The notes under the pieces were generated by a model that saw only the letters and a program-made list of their open reading frames with translations, had not been told where the DNA came from and did not search any database. A program made the translations under genes and the position numbers. This document shows, piece after piece, positions 7,827-19,700 of a stretch of 64,000 bases of DNA. Source of the stretch: Kluyveromyces lactis (Eukaryota; Ascomycota; Saccharomycetes; Saccharomycetales; Saccharomycetaceae); contig NC_006040.1 of NCBI RefSeq assembly GCF_000002515.2, positions 434,001-498,000 of the forward strand. Reading direction: 5' to 3'. Position 1 is the stretch's first letter, and each line of letters begins with the position of its first letter.

Positions 7827-9614
7827 ATGCCTACCATTTCAGTTAACAAGAGGCAATTGTTTGAGGCCTTGGGCAAAAACTACACCAATGAAGAATTCGA
7901 TGAATTATGTTTTGAATTTGGTGTTGAATTAGATGAAGATACCACTGAAGAAGCTTTGAAGACAGGCGAGGAACCAGAATTGAAAATTGAAATCGGTGCC
8001 AACCGTTACGATTTACTGTGTATCGAAGGTATCGCTCAATCTTTGAATGAATTTTTGGGTAACGTTGAAGCTCCAGAGTATAAGTTGAGCAAACCAACTA
8101 CCAAGTTAATCATTGAAGAATCTACAACTCAAATTAGAAGTTACGCTTGTGCTGCCATCTTAAGAAATGTTACATTCACCGAAGCCAACTATGCATCGTT
8201 CATTTCTCTTCAAGATAAGTTACACTCAAACTTGTGTAGAAACAGAACTTTAGTTGCCATTGGTACACACGATTTGGATACCATTAAAGGTCCTTTCCAC
8301 TACAGAGCTGAAAAGCCAACTGACATCAAGTTTGTGCCCTTAAATCAAAGTAAGGAATACGATGGTGCAGAGTTAATCGAATTGTACAAACAACCAGAAC
8401 AAAAGAACAACTTGGGCCGTTTCGTTCACATTATCGAAGATTCCCCTGTTTTTCCTGTCATCTACGATGACAATAATGTCGTTTGTTCTCTGCCTCCTTT
8501 GATTAACTCTGAACACTCTAAAATTTCTCTGAACACCAAGAATATTTTTATCGAAGTTACTGCAACCGATAGAACCAAGTCCGAAGTTGTCTTGGACCAA
8601 ATCGTTGCTATGTTCTCCCGTTATTGTGAAGACCAATTCACCGTGGAGCCAGTGGAAATTGTTTCTGAACACAACAATCAATCTAGAGTAACCCCAAATT
8701 TCACTCCAAAAATTATGGACGTCAAGGTCGATTACATCAATTCTTGTCTAGGCCTAACCTTATCCCCAGAAGAGATCTCAAAGAACTTGAAAAAGATGTC
8801 GTTGAAAGCTACACCTTCCTCTGACGACCAAAACATCTTACATGTTGAAATTCCAATTACGAGATCTGATATTTTACATCCTTGTGATATCATGGAAGAC
8901 GCTGCTATCGGTTACGGTTACAACAACTTACCAAAAGGCAATCAATTGTCTAATGCTAACTTCGTTGCATCTGCGTTACCTATCAACAAAATTTCAGACA
9001 TTCTAAGGATTGCTTCCTCTCAGGCTTCATGGTTGGAAGTTTTGCCATTGACCTTATGCTCTCATGATGAAAACTTTAAATTCCTAAGGATGGAAGATGA
9101 TAACACAAAGGCTGTAAAATTAGCTAACCCAAAGACTTTGGAATACCAAGTTGTCAGAACTAGTTTATTGCCAGGTATTCTAAAAACTGTTAAGGAAAAT
9201 AGAAAGCACTCTTTACCTATCAAAGTTTTTGAAGCCGGTGATGTTGTTTTCAAGAATGATAAACTAGAAAGAAGAGCATTCAACCAACGTCATTGGGCCG
9301 CCGCTTATGTCGGAAAAACTGCCTCATTTGAAATTATTCAAGGTTTACTAGGGAAAATTATGCAGACTTTCAGAACTCAATGGCTACCTGATTATGGTGC
9401 GGGATCCACTGGCAGAGGTTACTGGATTGAAAAAGATGATACCCTCACTACCTACTTCCCGGGTAGAGGTGCAAAGATCATGTTCAGACACAAAGAAGGA
9501 GAAGAAGCTAGGCAGATCGGTCATATTGGTGTTTTACATCCTGAAGTAATGTCCAACTTCGACATTCCATATGCCGGTTCTTACGTTGAAATCAATTCAG
9601 AAGCTTTCTTATAG
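7827..9614 (+). CDS. FRS1: Cytosolic phenylalanyl-tRNA synthetase beta subunit
   Basis: The product is 595 residues, the same length as S. cerevisiae Frs1. With the alpha subunit Frs2 it forms the cytosolic alpha2-beta2 enzyme that charges tRNA-Phe. The N-terminus ([10 protein letters not shown]) and the segment [10 protein letters not shown] are typical of eukaryotic/archaeal PheRS beta; the central B3/4-type editing region and B5 region follow, and the C-terminal third holds the synthetase-like fold that binds alpha. In S. cerevisiae FRS1 (YLR060W) is next to RPL22A; here only MIL1, from the duplicate block, intervenes. Confidence 0.96.
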   Translation: MPTISVNKRQLFEALGKNYTNEEFDELCFEFGVELDEDTTEEALKTGEEPELKIEIGANRYDLLCIEGIAQSLNEFLGNVEAPEYKLSKPTTKLIIEESTTQIRSYACAAILRNVTFTEANYASFISLQDKLHSNLCRNRTLVAIGTHDLDTIKGPFHYRAEKPTDIKFVPLNQSKEYDGAELIELYKQPEQKNNLGRFVHIIEDSPVFPVIYDDNNVVCSLPPLINSEHSKISLNTKNIFIEVTATDRTKSEVVLDQIVAMFSRYCEDQFTVEPVEIVSEHNNQSRVTPNFTPKIMDVKVDYINSCLGLTLSPEEISKNLKKMSLKATPSSDDQNILHVEIPITRSDILHPCDIMEDAAIGYGYNNLPKGNQLSNANFVASALPINKISDILRIASSQASWLEVLPLTLCSHDENFKFLRMEDDNTKAVKLANPKTLEYQVVRTSLLPGILKTVKENRKHSLPIKVFEAGDVVFKNDKLERRAFNQRHWAAAYVGKTASFEIIQGLLGKIMQTFRTQWLPDYGAGSTGRGYWIEKDDTLTTYFPGRGAKIMFRHKEGEEARQIGHIGVLHPEVMSNFDIPYAGSYVEINSEAFL

Positions 9615-9726
9615 ATAGGTAGAGATAATACTTGCACTCTCATGTATTAATTCTATAAAATTTTGATATAAGTGTATATATACTTACCACTGCAATATTT
9701 TCATCACGCAAAAGTCAGTTGGACTT

Positions 9727-12465
9727 CTACTTCTCGACAATGTCTCGAGACGAGTGATCAATATCCTTCTGTACCTCGTCCTTGAGTTTTGAAATCTCTT
9801 GGATAAGTTGGTCTTTGTGCACATCCGTAGCTATGCCTTCTTCGGTATCCCCATTCACTTCTGGCCCTAATGTCTTGTCCTTTAGAGTCTGTTCATACAT
9901 TTCTTGCCATTCAACTTTCTGAGGTTTGAACCAAGAAGATTTAGATAACCATTTGTGCTTTCTCTTTTTCTTACCATGGGATTCATCAGAAAGTTTCTCC
10001 TGGGCAGATTCTAATTCAGCAACAAGTTTCCTCTGTCTAGCAACTTGTTCCGGATCCATTGGGTCTTCAATTTCTACGAACTCTTCACTGAGTACAGACA
10101 TACCAATGGCTTTAAGAAGTTTAGGCATTTTCTTTCTATAACTCATATGCCCGTCAACTATCTCACTGCAGTCCACATTTTCAATATCCGGAACACTATT
10201 TATTGGTGATATTCCTGCAACAGTACTCAACCCTCCACCTGTGGCTCTGAATAAATAACCTAAAATCCAATCTCTATTTGAATATCCATTCAAAAATCTT
10301 CCACTAACAACTGATCGGGCGAGAATCATTTCATCTCTTTTGTAAACGACAGGAGAACCAAACAAATAAGCATTTTCTATTATTCCGATAGCACCTTTTT
10401 TTGCTAACTCAACTAAACATGAATAAATGACACGAGATCCTAAGGAAAACCCGACTAAGGTAATTGGCCTGTCACCTAAGTTTTTGGCCATAAGCGTATC
10501 TGCTAAAACCAGCCCAGCAGCCCACGCCCTGTCAAGTGATACATTCCACGGATTATCAATTAAATATCCCAACTTTGAAAGTATGTTGGGTAGTTGGATA
10601 GCAGCCATCAAGGCAGTCAAAACTGTTGCGCCTAAGATTTGTTGAATAGTTTGAGTTACAATTTCACTAGCTAAGATACCCATCGTCTGACCCGTAGATC
10701 TTAGCATGTCTGGCTCCCAATACAACGAGTATAAATCACCGTTTATCGGATCTACGGTGCTGAAGGGTAATCTAACATCATCTTCATTACCGTTCATCCA
10801 GCCCGAAACCGATAGTATTAGGTTAAGACGTCTGTTATTCTGAAGAGGTCTAAACTCAAAAGTTCTAACACTCCCCATTCTCCTTTTCATAGATGTTGTT
10901 CCAATTTTTGCACCAATAGCAGTACTTGACACTGCAACAACTGTTGTACCTCCTACCCCCGTTAAGAAACCTGCGGCACCGGTTACACCGATTGTTGACA
11001 ATCCCGCAGCAAACCCAGCCCCAATAACTGGCGCAAGTAGACCACCACTCAAACCAAGAACTAAAGAGCCACCAAGAGTTGCTAAACCAATGTAGCACAG
11101 TTTTTTTCTCTTGATTGCCTTCCTTCGTTTGTCCATATGGGCTTTTTCATCCCATACCTGATCTTCTGTGCATTGTTCGAGTTCTAATGCTTCTATCACT
11201 CTTTTCTCAAATTGGCAGATCTCAAGCGGATCGATATTTAGCACCTTGGCAAAATTAATTAATAATGAACGTGACCTTGCATCATAATGAGAGTCCTGCA
11301 CTAATAAAAGAAATAAATCACAGATAATGGTCCAAGCAACATCAATGTCCAAACTCTTAGATGTCATTATATTCTCGTCAGTTTTAGATTCCGTTTTTAG
11401 TTCAGGTATATCACTTGTTTCTGCCAATGGATTGTCAATATGCTGTGTCACTTTCAAACAATTACATAAATCCGATAGTTCAATCCCGTCGTTTGATAGT
11501 CTTGATAACATTTTGATTTCTTCAGGTTCAATTTCCAAATGAGCGTAAAGTCGATTTAATATTAAGCTCCTCCAATGCCCCATATTCTTCTGTAGACTTT
11601 GCAACCGTTTCGCAAATTTCTGTTTGGAAGTCATATTATGCGATGATAATGCTATTGAAACCAAACGAGTACACATCTCGTTAACTAGCACAGTAATACA
11701 TGCAATATATGCAAACTTTTCTTTATCATTTAAAAGATCTTTCGTAATCGATAATTGATCCGTTGTTGTAATATTTTTAGAGCTTATTGCTTCCTCTTCT
11801 TCATCATCTTCTGACAGGAACTGGGAATCCGGTGTACCAGATGTTCTACTAAGTGACATAGAAAGAGATGCACTAGATACCGCTAGCTTCTTATGGTTGA
11901 ACAAAAAATCGGTCCTTTTGTTAGTGAGGTACGATCTCTGTGCTTGCTCCTCACCATCAACCTTGGTATACCCGAAAGTGCTCTTTTGATTTTGAGAAGG
12001 TGTACTATGTTCATTTAACGACAGAGTACTTCCTGTTCTATTCATGCCTTCTAACACAAGCTCTCCATTCTCATCATATACATCAAAGGAGGCAACAGTA
12101 GTCATTGGCTGCCACTCAAGGGAAGTATCAGAATCCGTAATAGAACCATTTTCATCTTCTTCCCGGATTATCTTCCCGACATTGCCAGTTTCTTGAGACT
12201 GCTGCCTTAAATCAACAGAACTATCAGCCTGTCGTACTGCGATCTCCTTGACAGCTTCTTCTCTTTCTTCTTCCGAACCATCGGATTCAGGACTAGAATA
12301 TATGGTCTGGTTAGGCTCTTCAGCAGCACTTTGTGTCCCAACTGACTCTATCATATCAGCTTTATTGTCTTTCCCATCTTGATTAGAAGTAAGCTTCTTG
12401 GTTAGCTTGAGCTCTTTCAAAGCAAACCCAAGGTCCTCTTCACTGTCTTCGTGACACTCAGACAT
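9727..12465 (-). CDS. MIL1: DUF726/TMCO4-type putative lipase-fold protein, MIL1 (YFL034W) ortholog
   Basis: A 912-residue protein with an acidic, low-complexity N-terminal third, a Gly/Ala-rich hydrophobic hairpin at about 457-520, and an alpha/beta-hydrolase nucleophile elbow G-F-S-L-G at 672-676 (Ser674). This is the DUF726 architecture. S. cerevisiae Mil1 binds the AP-1 variant containing Apm2 through a W-Q-E-M-type motif. Here W-Q-P-M lies at 118-121, followed by the conserved V-A-S-F-D-V-Y, and a second W-Q-E-M is found near the C-terminus. The tail after about residue 800 is charged and coiled-coil-like. It converges with FRS1 and diverges from RPL22, matching its S. cerevisiae neighbourhood (YFL034). 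Whether it is an active lipase is unknown. Confidence 0.85.
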   Translation of the reverse strand: MSECHEDSEEDLGFALKELKLTKKLTSNQDGKDNKADMIESVGTQSAAEEPNQTIYSSPESDGSEEEREEAVKEIAVRQADSSVDLRQQSQETGNVGKIIREEDENGSITDSDTSLEWQPMTTVASFDVYDENGELVLEGMNRTGSTLSLNEHSTPSQNQKSTFGYTKVDGEEQAQRSYLTNKRTDFLFNHKKLAVSSASLSMSLSRTSGTPDSQFLSEDDEEEEAISSKNITTTDQLSITKDLLNDKEKFAYIACITVLVNEMCTRLVSIALSSHNMTSKQKFAKRLQSLQKNMGHWRSLILNRLYAHLEIEPEEIKMLSRLSNDGIELSDLCNCLKVTQHIDNPLAETSDIPELKTESKTDENIMTSKSLDIDVAWTIICDLFLLLVQDSHYDARSRSLLINFAKVLNIDPLEICQFEKRVIEALELEQCTEDQVWDEKAHMDKRRKAIKRKKLCYIGLATLGGSLVLGLSGGLLAPVIGAGFAAGLSTIGVTGAAGFLTGVGGTTVVAVSSTAIGAKIGTTSMKRRMGSVRTFEFRPLQNNRRLNLILSVSGWMNGNEDDVRLPFSTVDPINGDLYSLYWEPDMLRSTGQTMGILASEIVTQTIQQILGATVLTALMAAIQLPNILSKLGYLIDNPWNVSLDRAWAAGLVLADTLMAKNLGDRPITLVGFSLGSRVIYSCLVELAKKGAIGIIENAYLFGSPVVYKRDEMILARSVVSGRFLNGYSNRDWILGYLFRATGGGLSTVAGISPINSVPDIENVDCSEIVDGHMSYRKKMPKLLKAIGMSVLSEEFVEIEDPMDPEQVARQRKLVAELESAQEKLSDESHGKKKRKHKWLSKSSWFKPQKVEWQEMYEQTLKDKTLGPEVNGDTEEGIATDVHKDQLIQEISKLKDEVQKDIDHSSRDIVEK

Positions 12466-12902
12466 ATGACTAACGAAGCTGTTATCCAGTATCTTGTCAG
12501 AAACTTTGAATTCTGTTAATAGTCCAATTCTTTCCGCACCCTACAGTCCGATTGTGTAAACACAACACTTTTAGTGCTAATTGAATCGATGCTGTTTTCA
12601 TGTTCTGAAGCCCTTTAATCTTGATGTCAGGACTGTTCAATGGTGTCCTGATGTTTATAAGAATATTGTCCTTCTGAACCCAGACATATTTTCAAAAAAG
12701 AACTGTCAATGAATGACTTCCTATTTCAGCTATTTCGAAGGTTGTTTTTCTTTGGCGAAACCACTTCGATGATCTCGAGATGCATGAAACTTTTCGGCAC
12801 AATAAACCTTTAACTTGGAAGATTATAGTTACATTTAACATCAACATTATAGCAGTATAGTTTAGTCAAGGCTAAAGAAACCACAAACAACCAATTACAA
12901 CA
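12466..12902. other. Divergent promoter MIL1/RPL22
   Basis: No gene. AACCCAGACAT at about 12679-12689 resembles a Rap1 half-consensus and would suit RPL22; the rest is T-rich. Confidence 0.45.
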
Positions 12903-13755
12903 ATGGCTCCAAATGTATGTACAAGAATGTTGTAAAATCGCTTGTTTTTAGAAGTGAATTGGTTACTATTTGCTAGAATTATAACATCAGAGAATTTGAA
13001 TATATTTCGTAAAGGATGAAGGACTGTAAACCAACGACTTCCTCTGTATCGTCTCAAACAAGATTTGGATGACAGAAGTTTCTAACAATGGAAAACTCAA
13101 CTTGGTGGCTATTCTGTTTTTTAATTATTCATCTTTATTCAGCAATTGATGATTGTTAATAGCAGTAGGCTGGTTTATTTTTTTTGTACAAGAGATTGTG
13201 TGGACTGCATACCTCATAGCAGCTTCAACAGATCAGTCGACCGATCTGTCTCTAGCTTCAAAGAGTGTATGCTATTCAGTTCACATAGCTTGATTGACAA
13301 AGCAATGCCCTCCCTTGGACTTTGATTTACTAACGTTAAAGCCATTCATCAAATTGAACGTTCGAATGTTCTTTTTGATTTGATCTCTATTCATACAGAC
13401 TGCTAGAAAGCAAAAGATCACCAAGACCTTCACTGTTGACGTTTCCTCTCCAACTGAAAACGGTGTTTTCGATCCAGCTTCTTACGCTAAGTACTTGATC
13501 GACCACATCAAGGTTGAAGGTCACGTCGGTAACTTGGGTCAAGCCATCACTGTTGAAGAAGATGGTTCCGTTGTCACCATTGTTTCTACTACCAAGTTCT
13601 CTGGTAAGTACTTGAAGTACTTGACCAAGAAGTACTTGAAGAAGAACCAATTGAGAGACTGGATCAGATTTGTTTCTACCAAGACCAACGAATACAAGTT
13701 GGCCTTCTACCAAATCACTCCAGAAGATGAAGAAGAAGAAGAAGACGAAGAATAA
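12903..13755 (+). CDS. RPL22: 60S ribosomal protein eL22 (spliced)
   Basis: Two exons, 12903-12914 and 13399-13755, encode 122 residues starting M-A-P-N-T-A-R-K-Q-K, close to S. cerevisiae Rpl22. The protein binds 25S rRNA on the large subunit; it has the core [11 protein letters not shown] and a C-terminal acidic tail of Glu/Asp. It is the single counterpart of the S. cerevisiae duplicates RPL22A (YLR061W) and RPL22B (YFL034C-A), and lies between MIL1 and BMT6 as expected. Rpl22 inhibits splicing of its own pre-mRNA in S. cerevisiae through an intron hairpin, and this intron also contains a strong candidate hairpin. Confidence 0.96.
12915..13398 (+). other. RPL22: RPL22 intron
   Basis: GTATGT at 12915-12920, TACTAAC at 13328-13334, CAG ending at 13398; 484 nt, branch to acceptor 65 nt. 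Splicing joins AAT to ACT and keeps frame. It contains nested complementary arms 13207-13212/13267-13272 (GCATAC/GTATGC) and 13229-13234/13243-13248 (CAGATC/GATCTG). Confidence 0.95.
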
Positions 13756-14205
13756 ATTCTTTGATCAAATCAAAAATTTAACTCGTTTCGCTTTCTTTCT
13801 TTCTTTTCAATCGCATTTTTGATTTATGCTTGACTGTCGAAGTTTTTACTACTAGAAACTGTTGAGAATGGTTGGAGGCTCTCAAAGCGCTCGACTTATT
13901 CGCATGTTTTGTCTCTTATATTAATATATATATAGTTCAACGACTGATCTTCCATGAATCTTTTTTAATAGGTTTTGTATATTAATTGGATAACAACTAC
14001 AGGTATAATTGATTAATATGCATAGTTAACATTGCAGCCTTCATATGTATTGTGCTCTCATCTAGGTTCGTTTTTCTGCTTTATTGAAGCAACTGTCTTT
14101 AATGGAGAATTATATGTATCAGTATATTTGCAACATCTAACAATCAAGAACATTAAGCGTCCTAGTAGAAGCCTGCTCCGTATTAACCAACGAGCAATAG
14201 ACCAA
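13756..14205. other. Intergenic RPL22/BMT6
   Basis: AT-rich, with a (TA)-rich run near 13920. The frame of BMT6 is open upstream to 14032 but only from TTG. No separate gene seen. Confidence 0.5.
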
Positions 14206-15249
14206 ATGGGTAAACATCAGCAGGACAAAACTAAAACTCTACCAGTGGTAAATAAAGACACCGTTCCAGGACAGGATATTTTGGATTTATTCAAAGTAAC
14301 CTTTCCTGATGAGTTGTATGGCGATGAGCTAGATTTGCATGAGTACGTTCAAGCAGTGAAAGCAGATCTATATGAAAGAGCATATACCAAGGCTTTTGAT
14401 TCGAGTAAAAAACGTGTAGCTTACTGTTGTAGGTGGTCACCGTCTAGAGCTGTGGCATACTCTTCGCTCTTCGCAAGCCTAAAGCCAGTGAAGAACGTGT
14501 TACAGTGTAAGAATCCAGATGATGACGATGAAGAGTATGATTCGGAAAGTGATGACGATACTCAAGAAATCACAAAACAACTCGAAAATCTAGACATTGA
14601 TCCAATATGTTCGAATGTCTTGTGTATTGGAGGTGGTGCCGGTGGAGAACTCGTCGCGTTGGCATCCATATTTGCACCATCAAGAGATTATAATTCAAAA
14701 TTCTCAGCAGACAAAAAAGACATGAAATGTAGTCGTATGAACGTTCAAGTTGTGGATATTGCAGATTGGAGTGATATTGTTGAAAGAATAGATGATTCCA
14801 TTAAATCCAATTGGCTACGGTCGCAATCTGACAATTTTGACATTTCTTTCAAACACGCAGACATTTTAAGTCTGACAGCTGAACAATTGAACTTAAGCAG
14901 TCTAAATTTAATAACGCTGCTATTTACTACCAATGAATTATTCATGGAAAACAAAGCGAAAAGCATCAGGTTTTTACAAAAACTGAATGCGCAATGTTCG
15001 TCTGGGACATATCTATTAATCGTCGAAAGCGCAGGTTCTTTCTCTCATATTGAAGTGGGATCGAAGAAATTTCCAATTCAATTCTTAATAGATACAATCC
15101 TTCAGGGGAAAAGAGGAGAAGAAGCAGACGGAAACTGGACGCTAGTAGGCATGGATGATTCGATTTGGTATCGTTGTGATGAGAAATTTGACTATAGACT
15201 CAAACTCGAAAACATGAGATTCTTCTACAGATTGTATAAGAAGAAATAA
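14206..15249 (+). CDS. BMT6: 25S rRNA (uridine) methyltransferase, BMT6 ortholog
   Basis: A 347-residue protein with a Rossmann-type SAM-binding motif V-L-C-I-G-G-G-A-G-G-E at about residues 142-152, an acidic Asp/Glu insert just before it, and a later hydrophobic strand L-N-L-I-T-L-L-F-T-T-N-E-L-F. S. cerevisiae Bmt6 (YLR063W, 365 aa) makes m3U2843 in 25S rRNA in the nucleolus. The gene lies next to RPL22, as YLR063W does in S. cerevisiae. The open frame begins farther upstream at a TTG; the first ATG, at 14206, is followed by the lysine-rich M-G-K-H-Q-Q-D-K start and is preferred. Confidence 0.85.
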   Translation: MGKHQQDKTKTLPVVNKDTVPGQDILDLFKVTFPDELYGDELDLHEYVQAVKADLYERAYTKAFDSSKKRVAYCCRWSPSRAVAYSSLFASLKPVKNVLQCKNPDDDDEEYDSESDDDTQEITKQLENLDIDPICSNVLCIGGGAGGELVALASIFAPSRDYNSKFSADKKDMKCSRMNVQVVDIADWSDIVERIDDSIKSNWLRSQSDNFDISFKHADILSLTAEQLNLSSLNLITLLFTTNELFMENKAKSIRFLQKLNAQCSSGTYLLIVESAGSFSHIEVGSKKFPIQFLIDTILQGKRGEEADGNWTLVGMDDSIWYRCDEKFDYRLKLENMRFFYRLYKKK

Positions 15250-15549
15250 TACACTACCGTACTCCTAATATCTAATAATTATCAATTAGCGTATATACAA
15301 GTGATCTTGGTAAATAGACAGAAACTTCATACCTGAGGCACGGTATTGGCATTGTATTCGAGGCGTTTGATTGAATTTGACGTCCACTACTGGAGATTCG
15401 TGTTAACGTTACCCTACCTAACTATTTATTTCGCATTTGTTTTCATTTAAATCAGCTTCGAGTTTGAAATGAAATCAACAATACGATTTTCACTTTATTA
15501 TGACAACAGAGATGAGACGTGACAAAGAACGCATCGAAACCTGCCAAGG
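15250..15549. other. Intergenic BMT6/MOB2
   Basis: About 300 nt with no gene or clear motif; serves as BMT6 3' end and MOB2 promoter. Confidence 0.5.
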
Positions 15550-16470
15550 ATGTCGTTTTTCAACTCGTTGAAGTATGTTATTTGGTTATAAATCATAACA
15601 CTTGCCTCTTGGTGGTGGTTTCAGTTCTTTTTACTAACGTATATTGGTACATTTTATTTTGTTCCGTTTAATTGCAGAGGGTTTGGTAGAAGTAGTAAGA
15701 AGACTAAGGCTATTAATGGACAGCAGCTACCGCAAAGCAACAATGGCATGTATGCCAGCTCTCAAAATTCGAATTCTAAGGCTTCACTGAGACGGACTCA
15801 GTCGCCTTCTAGACTGGCTATGATGTCTTCTGGCCATCAGCAGTCTCAGCAATCGAACAGCAATGTGAGCAATCCAGAGTCACAAGAGATAATGTTTTTG
15901 AGCGAACCATTTGTAAGAACAGCATTAGTAAAGGGTTCTTACAAAACGATTGTACAACTTCCTAAATACGTGGATCTGGGGGAATGGATCGCTCTTAATG
16001 TATTTGAGTTTTATACCAATCTAAATCAATTCTATGGTGTCATCGCAGAGTATGTCACAGCAGATGCTTACCCGACTATGAATGCAGGACCGCGTACAGA
16101 TTATTTATGGTTAGATGCAAATAACAGGCAGATATCTTTACCAGCTGGCCAATATATTGACCTAGCGCTTACGTGGATCAACAATAAAGTAAACGATCAG
16201 CAGCTTTTCCCGACGAAATCAAGCTTTCCATTCCCACCCAATTTCTTACGAGATATTCAACGAATCATGATACAGATGTTCCGAATCTTTGCTCATATCT
16301 ACCATCAGCATTTTGACAAAATTATTCACCTGTCGTTGGAAGCACACTGGAATTCTTTCTTCGCACACTTTATTAGCTTTGCTAAAGAATTCAATCTAAT
16401 CGACAGAAGAGAAATGGCTCCATTAGAGCTTTTGATAGAGAGTTTCGAACACCAGGGTAAAATTATTTAA
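15550..16470 (+). CDS. MOB2: Mob-family kinase activator MOB2 (spliced)
   Basis: Exon 1 (15550-15572) encodes M-S-F-F-N-S-L-K; exon 2 (15678-16470) continues G-F-G-R-S-S-K-K, giving 271 residues. This start matches S. cerevisiae Mob2, which begins M-S-F-F-N and also has an intron near the 5' end. A Ser/Gln-rich N-terminal region precedes the Mob1/phocein domain (about 75-265), which includes P-K-Y-V-D-L-G-E-W, N-V-F-E-F and the Y-H-Q-H-F-D-K-I metal-ligand histidines. Mob2 activates the NDR kinase Cbk1 in the RAM network at growth sites and in daughter nuclei. Reading only the exon-2 frame from its first ATG (15748) would lose 31 residues. RPO41 converges from the right. Confidence 0.96.
15573..15677 (+). 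other. MOB2: MOB2 intron
   Basis: GTATGT at 15573-15578, TACTAAC at 15632-15638, GCAG ending at 15677; 105 nt, branch to acceptor 40 nt. It interrupts the eighth codon (AA|A). Confidence 0.95.
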
Positions 16471-16768
16471 ACTTCATTAGACAACATACAGGTAACTAGC
16501 TCGACTTTCATGTAACTATAAAAAAAATTGGTTATTCCAAGTGATGAAATGAAATGTCATTTAATAGACGAAAATATTTATATACAAGGGATTGGTGAGT
16601 CCGAACTATTTACAGTAATTAATACCCTTAACCGAAATGAAATAAATATAACCGAAAAAATAGTAAGATATAAGCGTAGCGCTAGAATTGTCTTGAACTG
16701 AAGCATTTATCCCATTTGCCACAATTGTTCCTCAGCAATACACAATTGTATCGCTCCTCATTGGCTGT

Positions 16769-19700
16769 TTAAGAAAAGAAGTACTTGCTATGCAGTAACT
16801 CCTGCACGTCAAATTCACCCTTTGGAGGGATTTCTGGGAGTCTCAATGGGGTCAAGATAGTCAATTGTGAAACTTTGGTTTTACTTCTAGCTTCTTCTTG
16901 TTGCATGTCATAGTCAAGCGTACAAGAAACGGTGGTCACCATACTTGCAGCCTCCGCTTGATCTTCTGGTTTGTCTGATCTCATGAGTTCCACCCTCCTC
17001 TTCTCCATTCTAATTTCGTCAGCAATTGTCATATTTCTCCCCTCCTTTTTGGCAAAATCGGCTCTAACTTCTAAGATCTTTTGACCTAATGCAGAGTCTC
17101 TACTGATCTTAACAATTTCTAGGTAGTCTCTATAACGTTCGTCGAATTCATTCTTTAATCTTTCAATTAAATCGACCTCGTGAAGTTTGATGAATTCCTG
17201 TCTTAAGAGACGATTCATATTGTCAACTTCACTAGCATGAGTCCAATAAGAATCATGGACTGCAGCAAAATCAAGGCCAGCTTTGCCACATTGTATGGCG
17301 GAAAGAAGCATATGAGATGCATCTAGTGAATGGATGAAGTTAGGTGGAAGCCCTGCTTGTTGTCTCCTAGGATTAATTGGATTGATAGCGAACGGATCAG
17401 TGATAAAGACGGTTTGCAAGTTTGTCTGCACTTGTTTTTTTTTCAAATCTCTATATGGCTGCACAACAGGAAGCCCCAAAGGAGAGGTCCAGATGACAGA
17501 AGTCATTAGATCACTGCTGTTAATTGTCTTCGATTGATTGAGATCGAAATCTAGCCTGACAGATTTTGATATTTTTTTGGCACACTCACCTAACCAATCC
17601 TGAATCAAATGTGCTGCATGAAACAATTCGCGAATAGAGGCAAAAACATGTTTGGCCAAATATCTTGACAGTTCATTACTTTCTTCTGGCTTATCAAAAT
17701 ATTGGTCTAATTCTTTCATAATTTGATCAGCAGCACCAACAAAGGTGACACCATACACGTTAGTCATGACAGTTCTTTTAACGACTTTCCTCGAAATTAG
17801 ATCCTTGAGTATAGCAGCCTGTTCATCTCCAGCTGCTGCACTGTTTTCGAGTCGTTTAGTAACTAATTTGGCAACAAAAGCGTACACATCTTGTGGACGG
17901 TCACTTGGAACTAGATTGACTTGTCTGGCACCTTCAATGTCACCACCCAAAGCTGCATAATGTTGTAGACCATTACAGGTACCGTCCTGATGAACTGGCT
18001 GATGAGAAATGAAGTTTTCCGGGTTATCTAGTTTAAGAGCTTCATTTAACTCAATACAGGTGGCCAAAAATTGCCAAGGTTTATCTGCCTTTGTCCACCA
18101 GCGTGTTCCATCCAAGGGATGCTCCGCTGATTCCCTTATTTCTTTCAAATGTGTGTCTGCGAATTCCACTCTTTCTTCAAACGAACACTTATCCATACCA
18201 TACAAATTAGCCAAATGAATTTTTAACCATTGCAAACCGCTAGTACCCAACTTTTTACCGTTCCAGAAAATCAATAGGGATCTTGTCATATCATTACCTA
18301 AATGATTGAAATGAGGGGCTAATGGGTAAGCACGTCCTCTGAAATCCATATTGTGTGGGAAGTAGAATTTTTCCCCAAGGAAAGCTCTCGCAATTTCCAA
18401 TTTATAATTTGAATCACATCTATAAGATTTGAACCCTTTGAATTCGTTGCTCATCTGTCTACATTTATTTCTCCACTCCTTCAAGATCAAAGGATCTTCA
18501 CTTCTGGCAGGTTGAGGTGGAAACTCAAAGTTGTCTAGCACTGGTGGAATGTCTAAGAATCCTTCTCCCGTATTCCAAACTTCAGAGACGATATTGAATA
18601 GTTTTTCATTGATAGTCCATGGAGTGTTACCTAAGACATTTAACCCTTCGTAAACATTGTCAATTGAGCCCTGTTCCGACACAGCCTTTATGTAAGCAAT
18701 TTGTTCTGGAGAGTCACGAGATCTGATAAGCGTACTTTGAGAATAGTTATAACCACCTGAATTCCAGTTAGTCCAGGGTCTGGGCCTTACTAACATTGGT
18801 AAATGCTGTGGTTGAATATTAGTGGTCATTCTTTCCGCACTTAATTGGTTCACCAATGACCTATGAATCTTCAAAATACCAATTTTGGTACCAGATCTGT
18901 ATTGAAAAGTGTGGCAGAAGGCTGGTGCTTCACCGACAACTTTTTCTTTGGTGATGGGGTCCACTCCCTCGACGGTAACTTTAGAAACATGGATTAACAT
19001 AGATATTAAAATTGATCCGATTTTAGCTTTAACGTCAGAGGGCCACTGGATCATGTTTTCTTCAACATGCATATTCCTCAAAGCAGTCTTCGCGTTTTGA
19101 ACAAACATTTTGAATTCATGTGATCTCTTATTCACTTCTTTGAACATTTTATTCTCACTTCTTAATAACTTCTCTGATCTGAATTCCATTTCAATAGATC
19201 TTCCAACTGACAACACAGCCCTAGCTGTTCTCATACCCTCTGTAACTCCGCCACTTGATTGTAGTTTTAGCAATTCAAGAATTGTGATGACACACATTTT
19301 TTCCGGTTCCACCAACAATAGGTATGGGCCATATTTTAGCCTGTCGCTATTTTGTTTATTTGGAGCTTTCTGTTCCTTCTCAAGTAGATCTTGGCACAAA
19401 GCTACTTCTTGTCTAACAACGGGCAACATTTGTTGGTACCATTCCCATAATCTTACGTTAAGGTTTTTTTTCAATTTTAGACCACCTTGAGAGGCTGCCT
19501 GATCGAACTCATACTTCCAACGTTCTTTTGAAGCATCAAAAGATCTATTTTCTAATTCGCGTTGCCTTTCAACATTAATCATGTCCAAGAATTCATTAAA
19601 TGCCTCCTGCTCTTCTTCAGTTTTCAAGTTTTTATATATCTCGAAAAAGTTAATATTCTTTTCTGTAGTACCATTGATCATTGATTGCATGCTTGGATCA

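Noticed and set aside
9672-9684. ATACTTACC near the FRS1 3' end as a U1 snRNA start
   Set aside because: The following bases do not match U1, and only about 110 nt separate FRS1 from MIL1.
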